DNA of 64,000 bases, taken from contig VXBP01009025.1 in NCBI GenBank assembly GCA_013400115.1, forward strand, positions 23,491 through 87,490, given 5' to 3'. Numbering within the stretch: position 1 is the stretch's first letter; the number at the start of each line of letters is the position of its first letter. Of the stretch, positions 1-12,240 are shown one piece after another. The notes beneath the pieces were generated by a model, which saw only the letters and a list, made by a program, of their open reading frames with translations, was not told the DNA's origin and searched no databases. The stretch is from Rhinopomastus cyanomelas (Eukaryota > Chordata > Aves > Bucerotiformes > Rhinopomastidae). A program made the translations under genes and the position numbers.

Positions 1-1486
1 ACTGCATTATTTTGCCAAGAGTATAAAGTCAGCTCTTTTCATATATGTGAATAGATGGCAGCTACTTACTCGATTACATGTGTCCACTCAGGCCTGCCAA
101 CCTAGGAAGTATCAGAACTCGATATAATGACCTTGTGTCCCCACATTGAATGAATGAAAGGCGGAGTCTGAACAAAAACCTTACCCTATTGTCATTGATG
201 TTTTATCTGCAATTAACACTGATTTTAATATGCTTTTGAAAAGAAATTATATTTACATATCACAGTAAATAATATGATGATAATCTTCCTTTATCATGTG
301 ACAGCTTCATTGTCAGACCTATGGAAATGAAACTGGCATAGTTACATTTCTTGTGTAAAAGATAGGGTATTTTCAGTTGTGACAAATGGTTTTATTTCTT
401 TGTAATTTTAAAAATAATCCAGTTTCTGTCCACTCAAGGTCCCCAATATCCCAGGAGATGAATGAGATCTGTCATTATGCATTTTAGGGATTTATTCATT
501 CTTCTCTGTTTTCCAAAACCTCAATGTTTTCTCTGTAGTACCACTGTCACTTCTTGCCCTCTGGCAATAAGATCAAAATGAAAGTGCAATAAAAGGGAAT
601 GGAAAAAGAATAAAGAATGCAAAAGAAAGATGAACTAGGAGAAGAACAGATGAAATGATTTAAAGCCAGGGAAAATAAAAGAGATGACATATGAAGCTGA
701 TATGTAGCAAGGTTATGAATATTTTCTGAGGATTTTTATGGAGGCAGCCAAATGAGTTTGAATAAACTTACTTGAAATTCTCTGTGCATATATTGATTCA
801 GTGTGATGAGGATAGTGAAATGCTCATTATATTGTCAATAAAGATCATGTTTGCTGAGTTCTGTGTAGGAAAGTAACAAACTAGTTTCTCAAGGAGGAAT
901 GTATGAATCTGCCACTGAAAAGCTTCAGGCGTCAAGGACCTTCTCTCTAAAAATCTGACTGTCTTGGCTTGCAAGTGTTTAATAATTTCTATGGAGAACT
1001 AGAATGGAAAAGTTGTAGGAAGTAGTTTGCTGATCTCAGTTGCTGCAATAACAGTGTCCTTGATGACCAATGCAGTTTACCAAAGGGGAAACTGTATGCA
1101 GAGCTCTCCTGTTTTATGAGACCACTTTCTTTACATGAGGTAGTTAATGGATTTTGCTCTGTGTCATGATAGTGAGCTGACCCAATCATACTAGTCTGAA
1201 AGGAAGGGTGAAGGCATAATTTCAGAGGAGAGAACAATCTGTCCTTTAATAAATTGCTGATTAAGAGCACCACATTGAAACAGGGACGTCTTCTGAGAGC
1301 CTTTCTAGAGATGCACAGCCTGAACACGAAATCTGCATGTTGAGTAGATAAGTTGCATTTAAGCCTTTTGCCAGCTTACTTCCTGGTGCTTTTTAAAGGA
1401 TCATGCCCTGGTCTAACCCTGTGCAGACACATTGGAGAAATATCACTCAAGCAGTCATGTTCCTACTTTCCTTGTGCTGAGTTCAT
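1..1486. other. Unannotated AT-rich single-copy-looking DNA
   Basis: I see no repeat tail, splice-bounded exon or RNA gene here. Open frames such as the minus-strand one near 989-1327 have no recognisable motif and are of a length expected by chance. Confidence 0.6.
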
Positions 1487-1800
1487 CATAGAATCATAGA
1501 ATCATTAGGGATTGGAAGGGACCTCGAAAGATCATCCAGTCCAATCCCCCTGCCACAGCAGGATCACCCAGACCAAGTCATAGAGTCAGGCTGGGTTAGA
1601 AGGGACCACAGGATCATCCAGTTCGAACTCCCGTACCATGGGCAGGGACACCCCACCCTAGATCAGGCTGGCCAGAGCTTTATCCAGCCTGGCCTTAAAC
1701 ACATCCAAGGATGTGGCCTCCACCACCTCCCTGGGCAACCCATTCCAGGCTCTCACCACAAGTGAGAGTGTCAGCCAACCAGCTCTCATCCACTGTGAAG
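1487..1800 (-). mobile_element. CR1, composite: family B body with family A 3' tail
   Basis: The left edge is the reversed octamer tail (CATAGAATCATAGAATCAT), so the element reads on the minus strand. Bases 1487-1580 match the family A 3' UTR, including the CCTGC/GCAGG hairpin. From about 1581 the sequence switches to a family B 3' end, with its own GCCCATGGC hairpin, and then the C-terminal coding part of ORF2 (antisense, about 1675-1800). The copy is 5'-truncated. Near 1757-1795 an insertion of roughly 30 bp seems to separate 'ctctcaccac' from 'actgtgaagg'. It is non-functional. The same A/B junction recurs on the plus strand near 22760. Confidence 0.9.
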
Positions 1801-4019
1801 GCTGCTTGTAGATAAATTTGTTTCACTAGAGAGGTTCAGAGAAAGCCAGGAGCAAGCTTGAGAAGGATGAGTAGCAACAGTAGTGAGTGGTCAAATTACA
1901 TGACTCAATTGTTGCATTTTCATGTAGAAAACAGATTTGAGCTTTTGGTGGTCACTGATAGCATTATAATAGAAATGGACATTGCAGTGCATTCTGCTTT
2001 TAGTGCTGGCTGATGGGTTTTTCCTTGCTCGTCATTCCTTTGCTCAAAAAGGGACAGGGAATAGAATATTTAGGATGTTTTAGGTCATGAATGGCACAGG
2101 TAAACTTGTGTGTTGACACTGAACTGCTTTCACTTGTGACCTGTAATCTTATAACATAAGAAACAACCTTGGTTTTCAGTTCTGTTTAAAAAAAAAAGAA
2201 CAATTGTATTGATATGAGTGTTATACCAACACTAGAGCATTAGGTGTAAAGAGGACATTAGGTGTAAAGAGGATTGGAAGAATGTTATTAACTCTGATTA
2301 ATATTAGTCCTGTCTCTGGAAGTGAACCTAAGTCAAGCTTTTCAGGCTCTTCCAAACAAGTATGGAGTGCAAGTTTTGAAAGTTTAGTAGTTGCATGTGT
2401 AAACTCAGTATTGCATCACAGAGAAAACTAGTAAATTGTGCTGGCCTGCAAATGTATGTTTATTGAGTTACAAACTTTTATGTATATCTGGCCTAACAAG
2501 GCCACTGGCACTTCCTCTGGCAAATGGAAGTTATTGTGGGGTGGAAATTATATTGCTTATTTTTTCTTTTGGAAGTGATCTATTATAAATCCCTAGAACA
2601 AGGTGTTTTTGGTTTTGTTTTCTTATTGTTACTGTCTGTTCAGTAGTGTACTGAGGGAAAAATTTGGATTTAAGCATCCTCACATGCATTAATAAAAAAC
2701 CACCTTATTGTATCTACCAGTTCCTGGTTCTTCCAAGAAGCAAAAATTAAAAATGCATTACTTCTGCAGTGCAGCCATTTGTAGCGTTTTGTGGGATGTA
2801 AATCCAGTCACACAGGTAGGAGCAAATCCAACAGTTTCATTGGCAGAGGCCCAGCAAGCCTGAACTATATTCTGCAACAACTGTGCACCTATTATTGAGT
2901 TCTACTCAAAATGCTGTGTCCTGAGCTGTGTCTTCATGGCCTTAAAGCAGTATTACAGGCACTCTGTCATTATCTTCTTATGAAAAAACCACCACCCCAC
3001 AATATCAACTAGAGAGGCTATAATTCTTTAGATCGGAAGTCCACCACCTCAGAGGTAATGCAATATTGGAAAGTAAGGCAGAAGGAAGAACAGTTGTGCC
3101 CAACCTTTTCCTCTGTCACCTTGAAAACAGGGAGCTCTGAATGATGACCAATTCATTACCATCCATGATGTAATTTCTGTCTTGGACTCTAATGTACATG
3201 ACTTATTTCTAATAGGGTAGAAAAGAGGTTGTTTCTCATTAGTTTTAAATTTTCTGTGTCACATTGTTGTGCAGACTTTTGGTAATTCCATCTTCACGGA
3301 TGACATGGCTGAAGAGCTACAGGAATAGTGACATGAACTTGGATAGATGAAGCCCAACTGTGTCTCAACACCCTGTGATGTGTATTGGGACATCTTCAAG
3401 TATTATAACCATCCTGCAATCCAGCTGTCTTGTTTTGGTGGTTGCCAGTGCCCTTCAGGATCATGCCATGCTCATCAGTGTCACATCTCACCAATGGCAG
3501 TGCAAAACGTACCAGTGCTTTTCTGGGCTGATACGGTTTGAAAATGTGGTGCGTCACCTTTCTATTTGCTTTCCACATCACTTGGTTACATTTTTCCACT
3601 CAAGACTGCTTTGGATGAAAACTAGCCAAGTAATTTTGAGTTGCTGCTCTTTGCAGATTGAGTTGTTTTGCTCAATAACGTGAGAACATAAACTTGTGTG
3701 GCTGATGTCTTAAACACTTGGAATAGCAATAGCCCCCACTTCCTTTTCCATATGGCTGAAAACCAAAACTGTCTGGAATTTTAGCAGGATAAATGCAGAT
3801 CTTTGGACAGATGGCTAGCCCACGGTTTCCTGCCCATCTTCTGAGAGCACTACTTTTCAAGACTTTCCCTTAATAAATCAGAAAGCAGTTCTATCTTTTT
3901 TTAGTATCGTTTTCCAGTTCAGCGAATCAGTGTGCAGAAAGTTCTAACGTCTCACCAGTTTTATACATTAGCTCTTAACAGCCATGTCCAGCTCCATCAC
4001 TGAGAGGATTTAGGGTACT
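1801..4019. other. Unannotated DNA with one short tandem repeat
   Basis: No transposable-element tail was recognised. Overlapping open frames in 3347-3683 on both strands show no conserved motif. The only structure I note is the 18-bp tandem duplication at 2238-2273. Confidence 0.5.
2238..2273. repeat. Tandem duplication, 18-bp unit, two copies
   Basis: The unit CATTAGGTGTAAAGAGGA occurs twice back to back (2238-2255, 2256-2273) with no mismatch. It is probably a replication-slippage product. Confidence 0.9.
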
Positions 4020-4208
4020 CGATGGCCAGCACCGGACAACTGGTGCCCAAGGACGGTAGTTTGACTCGTTGTCTGTGGGGTGGCCTGTGTGCAGAAAGGA
4101 TATAAAAGGGAACTAACTGCATCAATAAAGTATCACTCTGTATCTCTCTTTTTCTTAAATTGCGTTCTATGTTGTTTGCTTTCTGACCACTCTGCAGTAT
4201 GACAAATG
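4020..4208 (+). mobile_element. Candidate LTR fragment (promoter plus polyA signal)
   Basis: A TATAAAA box (4101-4107) lies 23 bp upstream of AATAAA (4124-4129), followed by a T-rich segment. This is the compact promoter-R-U5 layout of an endogenous retrovirus LTR. No clear TG...CA ends or target duplication could be fixed, and no internal retroviral sequence is next to it, so it would be a solo or truncated LTR. The boundaries are approximate. A chance TATA/polyA pair is the alternative. Confidence 0.3.
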
Positions 4209-4790
4209 ACAGTTATCTGTTATTGATTTTGCTGAGAACAGCAAAACCTGGCTCTGTCACCTTAATAATACATTAACCTGTTACTAATCATCTAATAAGC
4301 TGAACTCAATTTCCAGAACTGCTGAACTCTTGCAACTAGGTAATTTACATCTGAAACTTTTAGTGTCTGTGAATAAATTAGTATAAATTTCTTTGTAACA
4401 TTGCTTTGAGGAGCAATTTTACAGTTAAACTAGTTAGACCAGAGCTGAACAGTCAGACCAACATCTAGGTGGAAGAATCAGAACCACTTGCAGAAATGCT
4501 GCCCTGGAGGCAAGGAAGTCATTATGGCTGACCCTTTAAAAGTAGTGTCTGATTACTAAGAGAAATGAAAAACTGAAGTTACTTGTTGTGAATAGTGCCA
4601 GTGAGCAGCAGAGATGCTTAAGCAGCACAGAGAAAAGCAGGCATGAATTATGAGGTGGCATATGTTGTGATTTACACATGTTTTGTGTTAAGTCCTTGAA
4701 TAGCATGTGGACCTCTCTTGAAGATATTTTGTCTTCAGGAGAACTACAAAAATATTTGGGTCACAGAAGAAATGTGCTGAAATTCTAAAT
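4209..4790. other. Unannotated AT-rich DNA
   Basis: Nothing recognisable on either strand. Confidence 0.5.
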
Positions 4791-5105
4791 CAGAGAATCG
4801 TAGGATCATAGAATAATTAGGGATTGGAAGGGACCTTGAAAGATCATCTAGTCCAATCCCCCTGACACAGCAGGATCCAAGTCACACAGGAACACATCCA
4901 GTCGGGTCTTGAACATCTCCAGTGAAGGAGACTCCACAACCACCCTGGGCAGCCTGTTCCAGTGCTCACCCTCACTGGGAAGGAGTTCCTTCTTGGATTG
5001 ATGTGGAACCTCCTATGTTCCAGCTTACAACCACTGCCCCTCATCCTATCACTAGATGACACTGAGAAGAGCTCAGCTCCATCCTCCTGACACCCACCCT
5101 TCAAG
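4791..5105 (-). mobile_element. CR1 family A, 5'-truncated
   Basis: The reversed octamers at 4791-4820 and the family A 3' UTR at 4821-4870 are followed by the antisense C-terminus of ORF2. The minus-strand translation shows the family block SSSDRMRGSGCKLEHRRFHIN near 5000-5060. A short deletion around 4868 removes the usual ORF2 stop region, and frameshifts break the frame beyond it. Similarity ends near 5105, within the GGCQEDG stretch. It is a dead copy of ordinary length. Confidence 0.93.
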
Positions 5106-8100
5106 ATCATACCATTCTCCTCTGGACTGCGTCTCGAGGCAAGCACACTTGACTTTATGTTTACCTTAGTGGTTGTTCATTCCCTGTTTGGATTTGTGGT
5201 GGAAGTTTTGTTGGGTCCTGACAGAATCAGGTTCCAAGTGTTGCATTAAGTAGTAAAAATTAGTTGGAACAGAGAGATGTTAAACTGTTAGTAGCATAAA
5301 CCAGGGAGAGCTCACGTGGATGTTATAGCAAATAAATGCAATGGAGTACAGCTATAAGAAGGATTAGCTGATTTCTGTCTCAGGTGATGTACTGACAGAT
5401 ACTGTGAAAAGTCTGTACAATCATACCCCTCACGGATATAATTACATGATGTCCACTTGCCAGCTGGGTATCAGATCTTTTCACTGTTTCCTCTCTAAAT
5501 TTATCTTTGCTTTTATATTACATGGCTCATTCTTTCTGTTGTTTTATTACTTTAGCTGTCATCAAAGCTTCTTTTGCTACGTAATGATATCTTTAACAGA
5601 CTCTGTGGGGTTTTTTTCCCACTTCTCGTACCTCTACAATCCCTTATGCTTGTGATTTGGGGTTTTTTCACTCATCTCCTCTTTTCTTCACAGATCTTCT
5701 GTGAATTGACTCATTTATTTCCTCCCTCATCAATGTTTTCATCTCTCTACATCTCTTTCTCCCTTCCTCTGTAATATAGAAGAAAGTTTCTTTTTCAAAC
5801 ACTCTTTTAATCTTTGTCACTCATCTCATTTCTCTCAGACCTTTTCCTTGTTTGGCTTTTCTCTCTTTGGTCCTGTGACCACTGTGTTGCCCCCGCACAT
5901 CATGTTCATCTGCAGCTTTCTTGCTTGTTGCTTCACGTGAAAGCACCACACACCCCATCATTGGCTGTATTCCCTATACCCTTGGTAACAGTGGAGAAGG
6001 GTTTCTCCAGTAAGAGAAATTTCTTCACCGGCAAAGGATATTTTTCCTTTTAACAAACTGCATCTACTGAGCTGTATTTCCAGCACTATGACTGGTCATG
6101 AAGATGGGTCATCCTGTAGTTAAGGGCTGTTTTAGAAGACACCTCACTGAGGTGTCATTTCTGAACTGAAAAAACCCATGTGATGATAAGATGTTTCCAC
6201 TAGCCCCAAATATTGCCCTGAATTACAGATTAAATAAAGTTACTAGACTCTTTCAGTGATGTCATTATGGGATATTGGTGTGATTACATACATTCATTGG
6301 TTTTCAGTTTTGTAAAATAAACAAAACAGATCAACCTTGATGATTCTATGATCTATGACTTTTCGAATCTGCTCTCTGGGCAATGATGTGGTCTGCCTTT
6401 GAGACAGCTTGCATTAGCAGAGAAAAATAAAAGCTGTGCAGGGACCAAACGCTGAGACATACTCAGAGAAAACTGCTGTAAGCACTGGCATGTTCTGAAA
6501 GTTTTCAGACAGATGTTGAAAAAATGTCTTCTTTCACCCCACAAAAGTCCAAACTTGAAAAACAGTTTGCCAAATGCAAAATATCAAGCTGCTTTCCTCT
6601 CACCTTATTTATGAACATATGAGTTGGATGACTCCAGGAGCCCTGTTTCTCTAGAGGACATTTACCCAAATTTGCAGCTGGTTCCAAGAATTCCCAAGAA
6701 CCTCTATCAGAAAGAAATAATTCTATTGAATAAACAACCAGGAATTTTTCAAGAAATAATTATACAGGTGAAAGATATACTGTAGTTCTAAAAAACTATG
6801 GTCATCTTCCTACTTTGAGTAACCCTGAGGAATTGTTAACCAAGATACTTGTCAGAAGAAAAAATGGTTGTTTCAGTGTTCAAAATTAAAATAGATGCTT
6901 CCCACTTTTGTGGCAAAATGTAGTAGTCTGGCAAATGTAGTTATTGCTGCAATAACACTTGGGGTTTCAACATATTGCTTCAGCTTCTTTGTCTTCTGCC
7001 TACAAATAAAAATCCTAGCCTTGTTGGTTTGGGGATTGTCCCCCTTCTCCTTTCTCTTGGTCTGCATATTGCTCCTTTCTGGCAACTTCAGGCCACTGAT
7101 TTCTAGCTCAAGGCTATTACCATCATTACCATCTTCTGCAGTGTTCAAAACTCTTGCCTGCTTGGTTTGTACTAAGAGAGGCAGATAGTACATTGGATTA
7201 AATCACACCAGACTGATGCAAGACAACAAAAACCAGCTGCAATTACTTAAGTATGTTCCATAGAAAGGGTCAACATCGTTTAATAAATGTTTTCCAGTAG
7301 TGGTAGCTTATGCCTTTCTCTTCTGCCTAGACAAATGATGCATTGAGCCTTGCTTTAAGACTACAACAGGGGTGGGAAACATTGAACTGCTTTTTGCTCA
7401 TCCTAGTATTTCCAAATGCTGATGTACTGAATTGAGCAGCAGGTGCCCAGAGAGCCTGTGCTGTCTTTGATGTTAGACACAAAGAACAACTCAGTAAAAA
7501 AATATTTGAGCAACTACTGCCATTTGTAGAAGGAATAAACATTCATATATTTAGCAGCATTAGAAATCGTGTGCTTGTCTTATACTCTGACATTAATGTT
7601 ATGAATTCTACAGAGAACGGCAAAGATCAAAGATATAGTTAATAATGTACTTAAAGGAGAAAAGGTAAAATAATTTATTCAATGGAAAAGAAGAGCAAAG
7701 CTGATACTCCAGGAATAGCAAATATGCTGTTTTTAGTAAGAGTTCTGTTTAAAAAGTAACAGAAAGTCACAAATCATGGATCTACTCCCTTGTTTTTGAA
7801 GTCCTTTTATTCACATAAGGTTGTAGTCATGCCTTTTGGTTGTGAGGGTTTGGTTTTTTTTTTCTCTTATGTCAAGGCATCTCTCTGTCTTTTTGGTATA
7901 AACTTTGCTGTGCTGAAAAAGAGACTCAGTTAATGCTATGGAAAATTCCACTGTCAGTAATTTGAAATAGAGAAAGATTCTGAGGATCCCCAAAAGACCA
8001 AATTGTGACATTGTAAGGCCATTTTAGCATCTCAGAGTGTGATAACAGTGTTTTAGTGCTGCAACTGATTCACTTGTTATCAGTCACATCATCAACTTTA

Positions 8101-8389
8101 ATGTGCGGATGAAACATCAAAATCTCCATACTGGATTCCTGTTTCTGTGAAGTACAATGATCTTAATATTTTACTTTGAAATGTAACTTATACTCATTTT
8201 TTGGTTAGACTAGTTGTTCATTCTTCTCTCTTACCTGCCATTTGGAGAGCCCGAGACAGAAATGAAGAGCCTAAATAACCATGTCAGCAAATGAAATTAC
8301 GGCATACTGAAAAGGTCAAAGCTGTGCAGCTCACAGTGGTAATCTACAGAATACATGAGGCAGTCAATTTCAAAATCATCATTTTTCTG
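5106..8389. other. Unannotated DNA, partly pyrimidine-rich
   Basis: Bases 5500-5850 are rich in T and CT tracts and yield phenylalanine/serine-rich open frames of low complexity that I do not regard as genes. A short CR1-tail-like string (GATTCTATGAT) lies near 6340-6352 without any attached element. No other repeat or exon signature was seen. Confidence 0.5.
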
Positions 8390-8466
8390 ATGGTGCATCC
8401 ATGTCCAAGTGGAGGCCAGTGACAGGTGGAGTCCCTCAGGGCTCAATCCTGGGACCAGTCTTGTTC
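8390..8466 (+). mobile_element. CR1 ORF2 fragment, reverse-transcriptase block
   Basis: Translation of about 8404-8466 gives SKWRPVTGGVPQGSILGPVL, the conserved CR1 reverse-transcriptase block just upstream of the FADD active site. The homology stops abruptly at 8466, where inverted CR1 sequence begins. It is the left arm of a plus/minus/plus mosaic that continues to 9183. Confidence 0.85.
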
Positions 8467-8695
8467 TTCCTCACATCCAGTCTAAATCTACCCATCTCCA
8501 GCTTTGCTCCATTGCCCCTAGTCCTGTTGCTACTGGCCATCCTAATAGTCCCTCCCCAGCCTTTTTGTAGGCCCCTCTAAGATACTGAAAGGCCACAATA
8601 AGGTCACCTCGGAGCCTCCTCTTCTCCGAGCTGAACAGCCACAATTCCCTCAGTCTATCCTCATAAGAGAGGAGCTCCAGCCCTCTGACCATCCA
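8467..8695 (-). mobile_element. CR1 family B fragment, inverted inside a family A copy
   Basis: The antisense reading encodes the C-terminal ORF2 region (YEDRLRELWLFSSEKRRLRG..., then LIVAFQYLRGAYKKAGEG), which is family B wording rather than the family A form (LINVYKYV..GGC). It lacks a 3' tail. It sits exactly between two plus-strand CR1 pieces, in place of about 500 bp that should join them. Confidence 0.85.
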
Positions 8696-9183
8696 CTGTG
8701 TTCAGTTCTCGGGCCCTCAGTCCAAGAAGGACACAAAGCTGCTGGAAAGTCCAGCACAGAGCCAAAAGATGATGGAGTGGAACAGCTCCCTTATGAGGAA
8801 AGGCTGAGGGAACTAGGTCTCTTTAGCTTGGAGAAGAGGAGACTGAGGGGTGACCTCATTAATGTCTATAAATATGTGAATGGTGGGTGTCCGGAGGATG
8901 GAACCGGGCTATTCTCAGTGTCATCTAATAATAGGACAAAGGGCAATGGTTGTAAGCTGGAACATAGGAGGTTCCACATGAATCTGAGAAGGAACTTCTT
9001 CCTGGCGAGAGTGACAGTGCACTGGGATGAGTTGCCCAGGGGGGTTACGGAGTCTCCTTCTCTGGAGAGGTTTAAAATCTGCCTGGATGTGTTCCTTTGT
9101 GACTTGATCTAGGTGATCCTGCTGTGGCAGGCAGATTGGACTGGATGATCTTTTGAGGTCACTTCCACTCTCTAATTTCTGTG
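8696..9183 (+). mobile_element. CR1 family A, ORF2 C-terminus and 3' end
   Basis: The sequence starts at the QFW(A)P region of ORF2. It runs through the best-preserved frame (8777-9112, ending ...FLCDLI followed by TAG), then the family A 3' UTR (9113-9170) and a degenerate tail near 9172-9183. Only one good octamer-like unit remains. It is the right arm of the mosaic that starts at 8390. Confidence 0.93.
8777..9112 (+). pseudogene. CR1 ORF2 C-terminal remnant
   Basis: This is a 111-codon open frame. It carries the C-terminal domain of the CR1 polyprotein: EERLRELGLFSLEKRRLRGD, then the cysteine/histidine-containing GGCPEDG...CKLEHRRFH block, then the ERF..CLDVFLCDLI end at the normal ORF2 stop TAG. 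The N-terminal endonuclease and polymerase domains are missing, so it cannot mobilise itself. It is an ordinary 5'-truncated CR1 relic, with no sign of host use such as a promoter or splice sites. Confidence 0.85.
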
Positions 9184-10171
9184 AAAATAACCATCATAGA
9201 CATGAATAAGTTTAGCACTGGTGTACCTGGGAAAGGGACCACACTTTTGTCTCTTTCAGAAGTATAGAGTATTGCACAAATATACAAAGGTCAGGAGGCA
9301 AGGAGCAAGAGAGGAATTGTTTTCACATTCAAGTTTTCAAACAGAAATACACAGTATGTTTTAATTTTAAATTTTGCTTTGCACATATAGGGTTTTTCAG
9401 CCTGTGTTTGTATGGCAGTGTTAGTACTGATCTATAATGCTTGTAAGAAAAGATTTGCTGATAGATATTCTCCTAAATGTATGAATATGATTTGTATTTT
9501 AGAGGCTATTATTATCAAGGCATTATTACCTTTTTAAATAATGTTATTACTTTTCTCACATTGTTTTTAAGAAAAGGAAAATTTAAGTCACTACTGTCTT
9601 GTGCATTGTGCTTTTAATTTCCTGTTTGAATCAAGCATTCAAATCAAAGCAAATCTTTCTTGTTTCAACACTTGTTTTGTTAGCTTCTTGTTCCAAACTC
9701 TGTACTTTATCGATAGAGTTTTTAATGTGTGTGATGCCAATAAGCACTGTCATTTTTACAAAAACAGAATTGACTATTGGACCAGAGAATCTCTATTTAC
9801 AATAACAAAAACTATGCAATATGCTATCTGTGTGTGCATGTGGACATACATATATTTTGGGAGTATGAGTAAGGGGAGAAAGAAAACATCAGGTCAACAT
9901 AATTTTAGCCTTTTTCTTTCTGTAGGATAGGACTTGATTAGAAAGAAGAAAAGCAAAGCATGTAGAAACAGTTCTGCATAAAGCAAGCACATAAAAGAAA
10001 CTTGAGTTGAAAACAAAACAAAAATTATTCAAAACCAAAAATCAGCAACTTGTCCAGTGCAGGTAGCTGAGTGAGCTGATAACAGCAAGCAAACTTGGAT
10101 CCTACTTCTTTCTCTAATTTATCTGGGAAAAAAAAAGGTATTATCATGAATTCAAGAGTGATGTGGAGCTA
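9184..10171. other. Unannotated AT-rich DNA
   Basis: Overlapping plus-strand open frames at 9599-9930 lack recognisable motifs and codon bias. Nothing else was seen. Confidence 0.5.
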
Positions 10172-10620
10172 CTGGGTAGGGCAATGAGGATGATGGACAT
10201 GGAGCACCTCCCTTATGAGAGGCTGAAGGAGCTGGCTCTCTGTAGCTTGGAAAAGAGGAGACTGAGGGGTGACCTCATTAATGTCTAAAAATACTTGAAG
10301 GGTGGATGTCAGGAGGACAGAGCCAGGCTCTTCTCAATGTGTTCTAGTAATAGGACGAGGGTCCATGGATGTAGGGTGGAACATAGGCTGTTCCACATAA
10401 ATATGAGAAGGAACTTCCTCCTGGTGAGGGTGACAGAGCACTGGAACAGGCTGCCCAGGGTGGTTATGGAGTCTCCTTCACTGGAGATGTTGAAGACTCG
10501 CCTGGATGTGTTCCTTTGTGACTTGGTCTAGGTGATCCTGCTGTGGCAGAAGGATTGGACTGGATGATCTTTCAAGGATCCTTCCAATCCCTAATAATTC
10601 TATGACTCTATGATTCTGTG
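10172..10620 (+). mobile_element. CR1 family A, 5'-truncated
   Basis: The copy begins at the 'GTAGGGCAATGAGGATG' stretch of ORF2 and runs to octamers ending at 10620 (ATTCTATGACTCTATGATTCTGTG). The open part 10295-10531 ends ...FLCDLV before TAG, the ancestral stop. One frameshift or stop lies near 10290. The 3' UTR hairpin is CTGC-TGTG-GCAG. It is an ordinary dead copy. Confidence 0.95.
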
Positions 10621-12240
10621 AATAAGCACTGCTGGCTGTTTTCGACTTTGGAGGGTTTAGCTGGCCTGACAGTATCAGCTAACATGCAGTTGGTCAGAAA
10701 GGGGAAAAACCACTCATTACTGAACCTAGAAATGTGACCTTCCAGAACAGTGGGAATTTTTATAGGAACTGAAATAGCCAATGCAACAGAGGAGTGTTCT
10801 GCTGTGAAACAAGATGCAAATTTCAGAACTGGAATTTTAGAGAGCAATTAGACACTGACTAAAGGAAAAGCTGTTCAGAGCCTTTATAGGGCTTTTTCCT
10901 TCTGTTACAACTGCTTTTCAATGTAGCAGTTGGTTGCAGTGTTTCTAATTTAGTCTCAAGTATAAATTTTTTTAATTGAATTGTTGCAGGCTCTTACTTT
11001 TGCTAATCCCTAGTTTTTATGTGGAAATTAGATCCTGCCCACTTCTAAGGTCATGACTAGTCATGAATGTTGTGTCTCATAAAAGAAATAGTTACTGTCT
11101 ACCTGACTACATTTTGGTTCTCATTGATACAAGGTATTGAAAGTATTTAATTGAAATATAACCATAAAAAATGTTCAGGTCATGTTAAGTTAGTATTTAT
11201 CATATTATTGCATAACAGTCCATTGGGCTAATGTGGAAAATGATGGTTAACTGTATCTGTTCTGGCTCTTGAATATTCAGAAAACCAAATTAATTGATCC
11301 TGTTCCAGCATCTTTCATCTTTTAGTGTGGGATTTAATTTTATTTGTCTAATGAGATGCCTTCACAAAACATTAAAAACATTCATTGAAAGTAGGTAAAA
11401 TCATGTCATCTTTTTGAAGTGCAGTTCATTCTCATAGTTTTTCCTTGTTTCATACTAATTTGTGCTACAGAACAACCCAGATTCTTTGGGGGAACAAATG
11501 CACCTGTAGTTTAGACACTGTTTCTCTCTTTTTCTTTCTCTTTTTTCCTTCTCTCAGTGCTAGTGGAGACAAGCTCTGGAAACATTCCAAAATGCTTCAA
11601 GTCTAACACTTTGCACTGGGAGGGATAACTGAAATATGTGATAACTCCAGGTCTGACGCTTCCAAATGTTTCTCCCTAAATAAACTGCATTGGGTTTGAC
11701 CTCTAGAAATCCTTCTATCCACTAGTTTTTCTAGCAAAATCTGTCAGGTTTCACACAGGTCCTTTTTCTTCCTTTGTTAATTTTTTTGTAAGATACCTGA
11801 CAAAAGCCTTTCTAGTGCATATGATTTATGTGTAAATGTGTTTCACATTTGAAAACAAGTACTTAAGTAACATGTTCATAAAATACTTTTATTGCCTTTA
11901 GTGTACTATACTTCTTGCTTTTGTGTACTATACTGCTTGCTTGAAGTACCCTGTTTTGTTGACAGAGATGAGTAATTTCACTTTGAGAAGTACAAAGGAT
12001 TGGTGTATACATTTTTTTTATTGTGCTTATGCATACAGCTTTTGAGAATTAAGAATTTTAATGGTTTTAAGTAACTGTTCTTTTATTTTATCACATTAAC
12101 AGGACAAGTAACCTATTATCAATAAAACACCACATAGCTGGAAGAAAATTAGCTTTTATGACAGTCATGGGATTTATTGGCGTAGTTCAGGCAGCTATTT
12201 CTATAATTGCAGTTACAAAGTGGTAAGCAGTTAAGTTGGA
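10621..12240. other. Unannotated DNA with one tandem duplication
   Basis: AT-rich, no exon or element recognised. It contains a 22-bp period tandem duplication at 11901-11942. Confidence 0.5.
11901..11942. repeat. Tandem duplication, about 22-bp unit
   Basis: GTGTACTATACTTCTTGCTT is followed directly by a second near-identical copy with one mismatch. Confidence 0.85.

Noticed and set aside
989..1327. 112-codon minus-strand open frame
   Set aside because: No motif, no neighbouring exon, length compatible with chance.
5404..6053. Phenylalanine/serine-rich plus-strand frames
   Set aside because: They come from a pyrimidine-rich tract and are low complexity.
6335..6356. GATTCTATGAT near 6340 as a CR1 tail
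   Set aside because: No CR1 3' UTR or coding sequence adjoins it.
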